Positions 49,636-58,668 of a stretch of 64,000 bases of DNA are shown here, piece by piece. The position numbers and the translations under genes are program-made. Position 1 is the stretch's first letter. Every line of letters starts with the position of its first letter. The notes under the pieces were generated by a model. That model had not been told where the DNA came from, did not search any database, and was given only the letters and a program-made list of their open reading frames with translations. Source of the stretch: Cellulomonas sp. Y8 (GTDB lineage: Bacteria; Actinomycetota; Actinomycetes; Actinomycetales; Cellulomonadaceae); assembly GCF_008033115.1 (NCBI RefSeq), contig NZ_CP041203.1, positions 4,411,992-4,475,991 on the forward strand, given 5' to 3'.

Positions 49636-52395
49636 TCAGCCGCCGGCGCGGAGCACCTCGCCCAGCCGGTGCGTCCGCCGTCGCGCGTGCTCGACCCGCA
49701 GCACCGCCGTCCCCGCCACCAGCCCGGCCAGCACCGGCAGCGCCGCGGCCACCCACGCGACCGACCCCGCGGACCCCGCCGCCGGCGCCGTCCCGAGCCC
49801 CAGCGGCCCCAGCACCAGCGGCGCGACGCCGCACCCGAGCGCCGCCCCCGCCACCGAGGCGAGCACCGCCGCGGGCAGCACCTCGCCGGCGGCCACGCGG
49901 CGCGCCTCGCGGTCCGTGAGGCCCACGGTCCGCAGCGTGTCGAGGGCGCGGCGCCGCGCGGGCGCGCCCTCGGTGGCGGACACCAGCACGGCGAGCGCCA
50001 CGAAGGCGAGGAGCAGCGCCACCGACGCGCCCGCGGCGCCGAGGAGGGCGCGGGGCAGCACGTCGGCCCGCAGCGCGCGCAGGGCCGCGGTCCGGGTCGC
50101 GACCTCCGCGTCGCCCGGCGGCGGCGCCGCTCGGAGGGCCGCCTCGGCACCGGGGCCCACGAGCCACACGGTGCCCGGCGGCGTCGCGTCCACCCCGCCG
50201 AGCTCCGCGACGTCCACCGCGACCACGGCACGGGCCGCGTCCCGACCCGCGGACGGCCGGGGCAGCGCGAGACCGGGCAGGGCGTGCACCGTGCGGTCCT
50301 CGCCCTCCCAGCGCAGCACGACCTCGCCGGTGACCGCGCCGGCGCCCGCGGCCCCGGCCGGCAGCGACGCCGCGAGCCGGGCCAGGTCGTCGGGCTCCCC
50401 CACCACGACGTCGACGCGCGCGGAGCCGTCGGCCGAGCGCGCGGGGACGTCCCGGGCGACCCGCGCGGCGACCGAGGCCGACACCCCCGGCTCGCGCGCC
50501 CACGCCGCGGCCGCCGACGCGAGCGCCGGGCCCGGCGCTCCCTGCACCCGCGCGTCGCCTCCGACGGACGCCCACGCGGTCGCGTCCTGCCCGTCCCGCA
50601 CCGCCTGGCCCGCCGACGCGCCCACGACCACGAGGGCGGCGGCCGTCACGACGGCCAGCAGCGGCAAGGGGGCCAGGCCGTCGGAGCGGGCACGGGCGAC
50701 GGCGAGCACCCCGACCGCGTGCCGGGACCGCTCCGCGAGCGGGGCCAGCCGCGCGACGAGCGCCGGGAGCGCCCGCGCCACGGCGACCGCGCCCACGGCG
50801 GCGAGCAGCGCCGGCGCGGCGGCGGCGAGCAGGTCGGGCGACGCGCCGCCGCCCGCCGAGCCGGTCCCCGCGCCACGGACCGGGCCGGCCCCGCCGCCCG
50901 CCGCGCTCGAGCGCAGCGCCACCACCGCGCCGGCGGCCAGGGCCACGAGCGCGAGCTCCGCGGCCAGCCGCAGGGCCCGGGCGTCCGCCCGCCCACCCGC
51001 GCGGCGCCGGCGTCCCGGGTCCGCGGCACCGTGCGCCACGCGCAGCGCGCCGACCGGGAGCGCGAGAGCCGCGACCCCGGCGACGGCGAGCACGACGCCC
51101 ACCGGCACGGCGCCGGGCACGACGGCACCGGCCGCGAGCACGCCCGCCACCGCCCCGACCCCGACGACCACGACCGCCTCCGCCCCGAGCTCGACGGCCA
51201 GCGCGGGCAGCGCGGCGCCCCGGGTGCGGCGGGTGGCGAGCTCGCCCGCCCGCCGCCGGGCGAGCAGCCCCGCGGTCAGGACGAGGAGCAGCGCCCCGAC
51301 GACCACCCCTCCCACCACGAGCGACGTCGCGGCGGCCCGCGCGGCCGCGAGGTCGGCCGCGGCCGCCCGCAGCACGCCCAGCGCGCTCGAGTGCAGCGAG
51401 CCGCCGGACGCGCCCCAGCCGATGGTGCCGGGCGAGGCCTGGAGGGCCGGCAGCTCCGCGAGCACCCGGTCGCCCGCCGCCACGCCGACCCGCGCCGGGT
51501 CGAGCGCGACCCGGACGGTGCGCTGCACCTCGCGCGGCCCGACCGCCGCCACGGCCGCGGCCAGCGAGTCGTCCGAGAGCAGGGCGGCGGCGGCGGTGCT
51601 CGTGGCCGGGCCGATCGTCGACACCCGCGGGTCGAGGAGGTCGGGCGCGTCGTGCCACGTCGCGGCGGCGGGGTCGACGGGCCGGAACACGCCCGCCACC
51701 ACCGCCTCGACCGGCCCGCCGTCGGACGCGGTCAGGTGCAGGGGGTCGCCGGTCGTCGCGCCGACCGCGCGCGCCACCGCCTCGGACAGCGCGACCTGCA
51801 CGGGAGCCGGCTCGGTCGCGCCGACGTCCGCCGCCGCGTCCTCCGCCGCGCCGTCCCCGGCTCCGCCGTCCGCCCCCGGGGCGGGCCGCTCCGGCGGGGC
51901 GGCGGGCTCCGTCCCGGAGACCCACGTCACCGCACCCTCCGCCGGCGTCCACACCAGCCGCAGCGTCACCTCGCCCGGCGGCGCGGCCGGGTCGTCCGCC
52001 GCCACCGCGAGGGACAGCGGCGCCGAGGCGGTGGAGACCAGCGGGTCGCGCAGCACGTCCCCGAGCCGCGGGGCCAGCCCGGTGGCGATCTGGTCCGCGG
52101 CCTCCCGGGAGAGCTCGGCGGACCCGTCGTACCCCTGCCCGGTCTCCGTGAAGGCCGTGGCCGTCGTCACCACCAGGTCCGCGTCCGTGCCGGCCCGGGC
52201 CACCGCGGCCTGCACCGCCGCGTCCGACACGCGCGCGACCGCCCGGGGCACGGCCGCCACCAGCGCCACCACCAGGGCGACGAGGACAGCCACCAGCGTC
52301 AGCGGGCCCGCCTGCGCGGCGGCGCGCCGCGGGAGCGTCCCGAGGTCGAGGCCCGCCCGCCGCCGCGGGGCGCGGGCGCGGTGCCGGCCCGTCAC
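49636..52395 (-). CDS. ABC transporter permease, FtsX/MacB type (second)
   Basis: A 919-residue membrane protein. An N-terminal helix (TLVAVLVALVVALVAAVP) is followed by a large extracytoplasmic region. A central FtsX-like set of helices comes next (SLVVGGVVVGALLLVLTAGLLARRRAGEL; AVVVVGVGAVAGVLAAGAVV). A second soluble region follows, and a last FtsX module (SVALLLAFVALAVLVSATEGAPARRRALDTLRTVGLTDREARRV). The GTG overlaps the stop of the preceding permease gene. Such paired large permeases work as mechanotransmission exporters of antibiotics, lipids or lipoproteins. Cargo is unknown. Confidence 0.85.
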   Translation of the reverse strand: MTGRHRARAPRRRAGLDLGTLPRRAAAQAGPLTLVAVLVALVVALVAAVPRAVARVSDAAVQAAVARAGTDADLVVTTATAFTETGQGYDGSAELSREAADQIATGLAPRLGDVLRDPLVSTASAPLSLAVAADDPAAPPGEVTLRLVWTPAEGAVTWVSGTEPAAPPERPAPGADGGAGDGAAEDAAADVGATEPAPVQVALSEAVARAVGATTGDPLHLTASDGGPVEAVVAGVFRPVDPAAATWHDAPDLLDPRVSTIGPATSTAAAALLSDDSLAAAVAAVGPREVQRTVRVALDPARVGVAAGDRVLAELPALQASPGTIGWGASGGSLHSSALGVLRAAAADLAAARAAATSLVVGGVVVGALLLVLTAGLLARRRAGELATRRTRGAALPALAVELGAEAVVVVGVGAVAGVLAAGAVVPGAVPVGVVLAVAGVAALALPVGALRVAHGAADPGRRRRAGGRADARALRLAAELALVALAAGAVVALRSSAAGGGAGPVRGAGTGSAGGGASPDLLAAAAPALLAAVGAVAVARALPALVARLAPLAERSRHAVGVLAVARARSDGLAPLPLLAVVTAAALVVVGASAGQAVRDGQDATAWASVGGDARVQGAPGPALASAAAAWAREPGVSASVAARVARDVPARSADGSARVDVVVGEPDDLARLAASLPAGAAGAGAVTGEVVLRWEGEDRTVHALPGLALPRPSAGRDAARAVVAVDVAELGGVDATPPGTVWLVGPGAEAALRAAPPPGDAEVATRTAALRALRADVLPRALLGAAGASVALLLAFVALAVLVSATEGAPARRRALDTLRTVGLTDREARRVAAGEVLPAAVLASVAGAALGCGVAPLVLGPLGLGTAPAAGSAGSVAWVAAALPVLAGLVAGTAVLRVEHARRRTHRLGEVLRAGG

Positions 52396-55300
52396 TCGGC
52401 GTCCCCGAGCCGCAGGTGCGCGGCGGACGCCCGGCGGACCAGGCCCGTCACGACCGGCAGCACCACCGCGGCCGACCCGGCGAGCAGCACCGCCGCGATC
52501 CCGCCCGCGACGGGCCACGACCACACGGCCAGCGCGTCCGGCACGGGCCGGCCCCCGGTCGCCGAGATCGTCAGCGCCGGCGCGAGCGCGCGGACCGCGA
52601 CGGCACCCACCCCGGTGCCCGCGGCCACCGCGAGGACGTCCACGACCACGTGCTGCACGGCGTAGGTCCCGGCCACCGCGCGCGGCGACGCCCCGACGGC
52701 GAGCAGCCGCGCCACCTCCGGGCCGCGGTCCTCGGCCGTCTCGGCGGCGTGCAGCGCGGTGCCGACGAGGGCGAGCGCGACGGCGGCGACGACGAGCAGC
52801 CCGAGCGCCGCGAGCACCCCGACGCGGAGCGGGCCGCCCCGGAGGTCCTCGGCGACCTCGGCGCGGGACGTCACGGCCGCGCCCGCGTCGCGCAGCGCGG
52901 CCACGTCGCCGCCCGCGGGCAGCCACCAGGCGTCCACCAGCGACGCGGTCTCGGCCTCGCCGATCGCGACCCGGGACAGCGTGCGCAGGTCCGCGAGCAC
53001 CGCGGGACCGTCGACCGCGCCCGGGAGGTACGGGGCGACGGCGGCGACGGTCGCGGGCAGCGCGGTCCCGCCGACCGCGACCTGCAGCGGGTCGCCCGGG
53101 GCCAGCCCCGCGCCGGCCGCGAGGTCCTCGGTGACCACCACCGGCAGCTGCGCCACGGGGGCGAACGCCGTGAGCACGAGCACGGTCGGCAGGTAGGACG
53201 CGCGCGACACGTCGACCTCGGCGGTGCCGCGCAGCAGGCCCGGCGCCACGGTCACCGCGGGCTCCGCGAGGGACTGGTTCCGGAGCGTCGCGTCGGTCGG
53301 GCGCGCGGACCACCCGCCGGCCGCGGCCGCCGGCTCGTCGGCGCCCGCCGGGAGGTCCCAGCCCACCGCCACGTCGACGTCCGCCAGGCCGCCGACGCCC
53401 TCCTCCAGCACGGCGTCGGTCGCCACCTGCAGCGCGACGGCCAGCACCCGGGCACCGCCGTCCGGCGCGGCGAACCCGCCCGGTGTGGTGAGCCGCACCG
53501 TCCGCTCCACGCCGTCGAGCGGCACCCGCTCCCCCGCGACGCGCACCCGCACCCCGTGCCCGTCGTCGAGCACCAGCGTCGGCGTGACCGCCATCGGGTA
53601 CCCGCTGCCGGTCGTCCCCGAGACCCGGACCGCGAGATCCGCGCCCTCGGCGGCGAACGGCAGCGCCGCCGCGAGCTCGTCGTCCGGCGGGGCGAGGCCC
53701 GCCGTCAGCCCGGACCACGTCGTCCCGTCCGGCAGCCGCCCGGCGAGCGTCGCGGCCCGGGTGTCGACGGCGAGCAGCCGGGGCTCGGCGTCCTCGGGCC
53801 CGGACACCGCGAGCGTGCCGAACCCGGTCACCCGGTCCGTCACCGGCAGGGCGACGCCGTCGGCGGCGGACCGGACGAGCGCGCCCTGCGCCGTCGGCGA
53901 GCCGGGCACGTCGGACGCGACCACGGCCGCGGGCACCTGGGCCTCGGCCTGCTCCGCCTGGGACCGGGACCAGGTCGCCGCCCACCCCGCGCCGGCGGTC
54001 GCGCCCGCGGTGGCGAGCACCAGGAGCAGCAGCGCGACGGCGGCCCGGGGCCGGCGCGCGACGTCCAGCGCCGCCAGCGGCAGCACGAACCGCCGCGACC
54101 GCCGCGCGGCGCGCTCGGCCGGCCGCGCCAGCAGGGGCACGACCCGCAGCACGACGACCGACGCCGCGACCAGCACGAGGACCGGCGCGAGCACCCGGAC
54201 GGCGTCCGTGGCGCCGCCCGTGCGGAGCCGGAGCGCGGCGAGCACCGCGACCGCCACCAGCAGCAGGTCCCCGCCCGACCGGGCCAGCCGCGACGCCGTG
54301 CCCCCGCGTCGCCGGCCCGCCGGGGGTCGTGCCGCCGGCGCCACGAGCGCCAGCAGGAGCCCGGCCGCGCCCGCGCCGACCGTGGCCACGAGGGAGCCGG
54401 GCACCCCGTCCGGCGTCCCCACGCCCGAGCGCGCCACCAGCGGCACCGCCGTCAGCGCCCGGTACGCCGCCAGGCCGAGCGGGACGGCCAGCGCCGCCGC
54501 GACGGCCACCACCGCCGCCGCCTCGCCGAGCGCCAGGCCGAGCAGCTGGCCCCGGCCCGCCCCCCGGTCCAGCAGCAGCGCGCGCTCCGGGGCGCGGCGC
54601 GCGGCCAGCAGCCGGCCCGCGAGGAGCAGCGCGGCCGCCGCGAGGGCGACGCCGACCAGCCCGGCCGTCAGCGCCGCGGCCCCCGCCACCGCGTGCTGGG
54701 TCGCCACCGCGCGGACAGTCGCCGGGAACGCGGTGCGGACCACCGCGCGGTCCGCGCGGTCGCCGAGCGCGTCGGCGAGCGCGGGGCGCAGCCGGGCGAC
54801 GTCCCGGCCGGCCTCCTCCAGGTCCGCGACGGCGACGCCCGCGGTGCCCGGACGCAGCGTCACCGTGACGACCCCGACGCCGGTCCCGGCGGCGGGCAGC
54901 GCGCCGGGGGCGACCACGAGGGGCCCGTACGCGGGCGACAGCTTCCGGCCCGAGGTACCCGGCCGGGGGTGCTCCGGGTCGACCCCGGCACCCCCGAGCA
55001 GGTCGCGCTGCCACACCGGCGTCCCGGCGTCGCCCCGGCCGAGCGGCTCGAACACGCCCACGACCCGGACCGTCGTCCGCGGTGCCGCCGCCGGCGCGTC
55101 GGGGGACGGGGCCAGGTCGACGGTGTCCCCGGGGGCGAGGTCCAGGGCCGCGGCGGTGGCCGCGGGGACCGCGACGTCGACGGGAGCCGTCCCGCCCGTG
55201 CCGGTCCCGGCCGCCCCGACGGCCCCGGGCCAGGACCCCGCCACCAGGCGCGCGGCGCCCGCGAGGTCTGCAGCGTCGGTCAGGTACGCGTAGCCCGCGT

Positions 55301-55664
55301 CGTCCGAGCCGTCGTCGGGCAGCGCGAGCAGGGGCGACTCGGTCCAGGTGGACGCGGTCCCGGGCAGCGGCGCGAGCGCCTCGGCGACGACGGCCGCCAC
55401 CGCGGGCGCCAGGTCCTCGGCGTCCGCGGCGTCCGCCCCGACGGGCGGCACGACCCGGGCCACCACCTGGGTGCCGCTGGTGCCCGCGGCGGCGAGCGCC
55501 GCGTCCAGCGCGTCGCGGCGGCCGGCGGTCAGGAGCAGCCCGCACGCCGCCAGCACCGTCAGGGCGACCAGCGCGGTCGCGGTCACGGCCGCGAGCAGCG
55601 GCGCCTGCGCCCGGGCGCGGTGCAGCGCCAGCGCGGGCACCTCCCGGGCCCAGGCGGCGCTCAT
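52392..55664 (-). CDS. ABC transporter permease, FtsX/MacB type (first)
   Basis: A 1,090-residue permease. N-terminal helix LLAAVTATALVALTVLAACGLLL is followed by a large periplasmic-like domain (GLLLTAGRRDALDAALAAAGTSG ...). Several internal helices follow (AALTAGLVGVALAAAALLLAGRLLAARRAPERALLLDRGAGRGQLLGLALGEAAAV), and a C-terminal FtsX domain ends at RRASAAHLRLGDAE. Its architecture matches the next gene product but the sequences have diverged. The ATG overlaps the second ATPase gene by ATGA. It probably forms a heterodimer with its neighbour. Confidence 0.85.
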   Translation of the reverse strand: MSAAWAREVPALALHRARAQAPLLAAVTATALVALTVLAACGLLLTAGRRDALDAALAAAGTSGTQVVARVVPPVGADAADAEDLAPAVAAVVAEALAPLPGTASTWTESPLLALPDDGSDDAGYAYLTDAADLAGAARLVAGSWPGAVGAAGTGTGGTAPVDVAVPAATAAALDLAPGDTVDLAPSPDAPAAAPRTTVRVVGVFEPLGRGDAGTPVWQRDLLGGAGVDPEHPRPGTSGRKLSPAYGPLVVAPGALPAAGTGVGVVTVTLRPGTAGVAVADLEEAGRDVARLRPALADALGDRADRAVVRTAFPATVRAVATQHAVAGAAALTAGLVGVALAAAALLLAGRLLAARRAPERALLLDRGAGRGQLLGLALGEAAAVVAVAAALAVPLGLAAYRALTAVPLVARSGVGTPDGVPGSLVATVGAGAAGLLLALVAPAARPPAGRRRGGTASRLARSGGDLLLVAVAVLAALRLRTGGATDAVRVLAPVLVLVAASVVVLRVVPLLARPAERAARRSRRFVLPLAALDVARRPRAAVALLLLVLATAGATAGAGWAATWSRSQAEQAEAQVPAAVVASDVPGSPTAQGALVRSAADGVALPVTDRVTGFGTLAVSGPEDAEPRLLAVDTRAATLAGRLPDGTTWSGLTAGLAPPDDELAAALPFAAEGADLAVRVSGTTGSGYPMAVTPTLVLDDGHGVRVRVAGERVPLDGVERTVRLTTPGGFAAPDGGARVLAVALQVATDAVLEEGVGGLADVDVAVGWDLPAGADEPAAAAGGWSARPTDATLRNQSLAEPAVTVAPGLLRGTAEVDVSRASYLPTVLVLTAFAPVAQLPVVVTEDLAAGAGLAPGDPLQVAVGGTALPATVAAVAPYLPGAVDGPAVLADLRTLSRVAIGEAETASLVDAWWLPAGGDVAALRDAGAAVTSRAEVAEDLRGGPLRVGVLAALGLLVVAAVALALVGTALHAAETAEDRGPEVARLLAVGASPRAVAGTYAVQHVVVDVLAVAAGTGVGAVAVRALAPALTISATGGRPVPDALAVWSWPVAGGIAAVLLAGSAAVVLPVVTGLVRRASAAHLRLGDAE

Positions 55665-56344
55665 GCGGGCAGCACGTGCCCGTCGACCAGACGCACCGCC
55701 CGGTCCGCCAGCCCGATCATCACCGGGTCGTGGGTCGACACGACCGCCGCCATGCCCTCCGCCTCGACCACCGCCCGGATGAGCGCCATGACCGCCAGGC
55801 CGGTCTCGGTGTCGAGCTGGCCCGTGGGCTCGTCGGCGATCAGCAGGCGCGGCGACCCGGCCAGCGCCCGGGCGATCGCGGCACGCTGCTGCTGGCCGCC
55901 CGACAGCTCGTCCGGCCGCAGCCCGGCGTGGCCGTCCAGCCCCACGAGCCGGAGCAGCAGGGCCACCCGGCGCTCGCGGTCGGCGACCGGCAGCGCGCGC
56001 AGCCGCAGGGGCACGGCCACGTTCTCCGCCGCGCTGAGCACCGGGACCAGCCCGAACGTCTGGAACACGAAGGCGACCACGTCCCGACGCAGGCGCACCC
56101 GGCCCGCGGCGTCGAGAGTGGTCACGTCCATCCCGTCGACGTGCACCGTCCCGGCGTCCGGGCGGTCCAGCCCGCCGACGACGTTGAGCAGCGTCGTCTT
56201 GCCCGAGCCGGAGCGGCCGACCAGGGCGACGAGCTCGCCGGGCGCCACGTCCAGGTCGACGCCCCGCAGGGCGTGCACGGCGGCGCGACCCGAGCCGTAG
56301 GTGCGGTGCACGCCGCGGACGCGGACCAGCGGCGACCCGGTCAC
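55661..56344 (-). CDS. ABC transporter ATP-binding protein (LolD/MacB type)
   Basis: A 227-residue ATPase. Walker A is GRSGSGKTT, Q-loop FVFQTFGLVPVLSA, signature LSGGQQQRAAIARAL and Walker B LLIADEPTGQLD, followed by the H-loop STHDP. This is the LolD/MacB class that partners FtsX-type permeases. GTG overlaps the stop of the first ATPase gene. Together with it, the complex would have two different nucleotide-binding subunits. Confidence 0.92.
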   Translation of the reverse strand: MTGSPLVRVRGVHRTYGSGRAAVHALRGVDLDVAPGELVALVGRSGSGKTTLLNVVGGLDRPDAGTVHVDGMDVTTLDAAGRVRLRRDVVAFVFQTFGLVPVLSAAENVAVPLRLRALPVADRERRVALLLRLVGLDGHAGLRPDELSGGQQQRAAIARALAGSPRLLIADEPTGQLDTETGLAVMALIRAVVEAEGMAAVVSTHDPVMIGLADRAVRLVDGHVLPA

Positions 56345-57339
56345 GCGGCACCGTGCCGGCGGCGCCGGGCCGGCACTGCCGAGCCGTCGTGGCCGCCCGG
56401 TCCGGCCGGGACCCCGGCGCCGTCCGGCCGCACCGCGACGTGGTCCGCCTCGAGCTGCAGCCGGACCCGGCGGGTGAGGTCGAGCGCCTCCCGGTACTCC
56501 CGCGGCACCTGGACCCGCCCGGCCCGGTCCATGACCGCGTACTCCTCGGCGACGACGGCCGCGGCGCCGTCCTCGCCGACGTGCGAGCGCCGCAGCACCT
56601 CGCTGCTGGTCCGCCCGTCCCGGATCGCCACCGTGCGCTCCACCTGACCGCTCACCGCCGGGTCGTGCGTCACGACCACGACCGTGGTGCCCGCGTCCCG
56701 CTGGGCGGCGCGCAGCGCGTCGAACACCTGCTGGCCGGTGGCGGTGTCGAGCTCGCCCGTCGGCTCGTCGGCGAGCAGGAGCCGGGGCCGGTTGGCGAGC
56801 GCGACCGCGATCGCGACCCGCTGCTGCTCGCCCCCGGACAGCTCGGCGGGGCGGCGGCCGCCCGCGTCGGCGAGCCCGACCAGCTCCAGCAGCTCGCCCA
56901 CCCGCGCGGCCCGCTGCGCGCGCGGCACCCCCGCGAGCGTGAGCGGGAGCGCGACGTTCTGCCGCGCGCTCAGGTAGGGCACGAGGTTGCGCGCGGTCTG
57001 CTGCCGGACGGTCCCGACCACCGTGCGCCGGTAGGTCACGCGGTCCCGCGCGCTCAGCGCCCCGAGGTCCCACCGCCCGACGCGGACCCGCCCGGCACTC
57101 GGCGCGTCGGCGGCGGACAGGATCCGCAGCAGGGTGGACTTGCCGGAGCCAGACGCCCCGACGACGGCGACCATCTCCCCCGCGTGCACCAGCAGGTCGA
57201 GCCCCTGGAGGGCCTGCACCTCGACGCCGCCGGAGCGGAAGATGCGGACCACCGCGTCGCACGCCACGAGGGCCTCGCTCCCGAACTCCTCGGGCGCGGC
57301 GAGCCGATCGCCGAGCTCCTCCACGATGCTGCGCTGCAC
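56341..57339 (-). CDS. ABC transporter ATP-binding protein with AbrB-like C-terminal tail
   Basis: A 332-residue ATPase: Walker A GASGSGKST, Q-loop VRQQTARNLVPYLSA, signature LSGGEQQRVAIAVAL, Walker B LLLADEPTGELD, H-loop VTHDP. After residue ~255 it has an added domain (EEYAVMDRAGRVQVPREYREALDLTRRVRLQLEADHVAV), a SpoVT/AbrB-like beta-rich module that may dimerise or regulate the ATPase, then a Gly/Pro/Arg tail. The GTG has a strong GAGGAGGGG site. It is the first gene of the four-gene exporter operon (57339-49636). Confidence 0.9.
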   Translation of the reverse strand: MQRSIVEELGDRLAAPEEFGSEALVACDAVVRIFRSGGVEVQALQGLDLLVHAGEMVAVVGASGSGKSTLLRILSAADAPSAGRVRVGRWDLGALSARDRVTYRRTVVGTVRQQTARNLVPYLSARQNVALPLTLAGVPRAQRAARVGELLELVGLADAGGRRPAELSGGEQQRVAIAVALANRPRLLLADEPTGELDTATGQQVFDALRAAQRDAGTTVVVVTHDPAVSGQVERTVAIRDGRTSSEVLRRSHVGEDGAAAVVAEEYAVMDRAGRVQVPREYREALDLTRRVRLQLEADHVAVRPDGAGVPAGPGGHDGSAVPARRRRHGAA

Positions 57340-57452
57340 GGTGCCCCTCCTCGGACGACGGCGGGACTGTACCCCGTGCGTCGCCGCACGTCACCGGCGC
57401 GCCGGTGCCGTCACCCGCACGCGCCGGTGCCGGGCCGCGCCGGGACGCACGA

Positions 57453-57487
57453 CGCCGCCCCGGGAGCGGCGTGCTCCCGGGGCGGCG
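57453..57487 (-). terminator. Terminator after the DUF3618 gene
   Basis: A perfect 15-bp stem (57453-57467 with 57473-57487) around a GGCGT loop. It sits 14 bp past the stop of the minus-strand DUF3618 gene and separates the stress operon from the ABC exporter promoter region. Confidence 0.8.
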
Positions 57488-57500
57488 GCGTCGGTGCGGG

Positions 57501-58142
57501 TCAGCCCTGCTGCGGGGCCTGCCGCACCTCCTGGGCCGAGTCCTGCGCCTGGTCCTTCAGGTCGCTCGCCGCCTGGGTGCCCTGCTCCTTGACGGAGCCG
57601 ACGGCCTCGGCAGCGCGCTCCTTGACCTGGTCGACGGCCTGCTGCGCCGGCTCGCGCAGCTCGTCGACGACCTGGCTCGCGGCCTCCTTGACCTGCGGCG
57701 CCAGCTGCTGCGCCTGGTCCTTGACCGCCTGCGCCGCCTGCTGCTCCTTCTGCGAGGACGGCAGCAGCGACGCCGCCAGCCAGCCCACCCCGAAGGCGAT
57801 CAGGCCGGCGGCCAGGGGGTTGCCCTGCGCCTGGCGCGCGACGGTCGACGGCGCGCCCTGCACGCCCTCGGCCAGCCCGTGCGCCGCGCTCCTCGCCGAG
57901 TCGGCGGCGGAGTGCGCCGAGCCCGACGCGCTGCCCGCCGCGCCGCTCACGGAGTCGCGGGCGTCGTGCACCGTGCCCATGACCCGGTCGCGGACCGAGC
58001 CGACCTTGCTGCGGACCTTGTCCGCCTGGCGGTGCGCCACCTGGCGCGGGTCCAGCGCGTCGCCGACCGCGTCCACGTTCGCGCTCAGGTCGGCACGGGT
58101 CGCCTCGATCCGGGCACGGATCTCGTCCGGGTTCTCACTCAT
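57501..58142 (-). CDS. DUF3618 family protein
   Basis: A 213-residue protein. The N-terminal DUF3618 motif is NPDEIRARIEATRADLSANVDAVGDALDPRQVAHRQADKVRSKVGSVRDRVMG. One predicted membrane helix (PLAAGLIAFGVGWLAASLL) and long Ala/Gln-rich amphipathic helices follow. It is the last of three genes with overlapping or coupled starts (DUF3618, phage-holin-like, helix-rich). The set is widespread beside envelope stress genes in Actinobacteria; the molecular role is unknown. The ATG has GAGGAGG upstream. Confidence 0.88.
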   Translation of the reverse strand: MSENPDEIRARIEATRADLSANVDAVGDALDPRQVAHRQADKVRSKVGSVRDRVMGTVHDARDSVSGAAGSASGSAHSAADSARSAAHGLAEGVQGAPSTVARQAQGNPLAAGLIAFGVGWLAASLLPSSQKEQQAAQAVKDQAQQLAPQVKEAASQVVDELREPAQQAVDQVKERAAEAVGSVKEQGTQAASDLKDQAQDSAQEVRQAPQQG

Positions 58143-58668
58143 GGTTCGCCTCCTCGTCACCCTTGAGGGCGTTCGGGATCTTCTTCACCGTCTCCGCCGT
58201 GCGCGGCGCGCCCTTGACGCGCTGCAGCTCGGAGCGACCGCGCAGCGCGAGCACGGCCGCGATCACACCCCAGACCACGGCCACGACCAGCGCCGACCAG
58301 GCGTGGCCCAGCGGGTGGGCGAGCGCCCACCACAGCGCGATGGACAGGAACAGCAGCACGAAGTGCGCCGCGACGCCCGCGCCCGCGAGCATCCCGCTGC
58401 CCCGGCCGGCCCGCTTGGCCGACTGCGTCAGCTCGGCCTTGGCCAGCTCGACCTCCTGGCGCACCAGCGCCGACAGGTCCTGCGTGACGTTGCCGATCAG
58501 GTCGCCGAGCGACGGGCGCTCGCCGCCCGCCCCGGCCGGTGCCGTCCCCGCCGGCGCCGACCCGGGTGCGTCTCCCAGGGGAGGGACGCCCGCCGTGCCG
58601 CCCGTGCCCGCACCACCGGGACCCGCGCCGGGGGCCGCGGCGACGGTCGGGTCCCCCGGCCCGGTCAC
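58135..58668 (-). CDS. Putative actinobacterial holin-X / phage holin family protein (DUF1469)
   Basis: A 177-residue protein. A Gly/Ala/Pro-rich N-terminal 50 residues lead to an amphipathic helix (SLGDLIGNVTQDLSALVRQEVELAKAELTQSAKRAG). Two membrane helices follow (VAAHFVLLFLSIALWWALAHP; ALVVAVVWGVIAAVLALRG). The VRQEVELAKAEL motif is diagnostic of the DUF1469/holin-X family. These are not lysis holins; they are chromosomal membrane proteins often paired with DUF3618, as here. GTG overlaps the upstream stop by 4 bp. Confidence 0.88.
   Translation of the reverse strand: MTGPGDPTVAAAPGAGPGGAGTGGTAGVPPLGDAPGSAPAGTAPAGAGGERPSLGDLIGNVTQDLSALVRQEVELAKAELTQSAKRAGRGSGMLAGAGVAAHFVLLFLSIALWWALAHPLGHAWSALVVAVVWGVIAAVLALRGRSELQRVKGAPRTAETVKKIPNALKGDEEANHE

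Noticed and set aside
49573..52665. Plus-strand frames of about 1,000 codons opposite the ABC permeases.
   Set aside because: Low-complexity Arg/Gly/Ala translation; the minus-strand permeases explain the region completely.
58135..58668. Phage holin annotation as evidence for a prophage.
   Set aside because: The family (DUF1469/holin-X) is chromosomal, and no phage structural, integrase or lysis genes are near.
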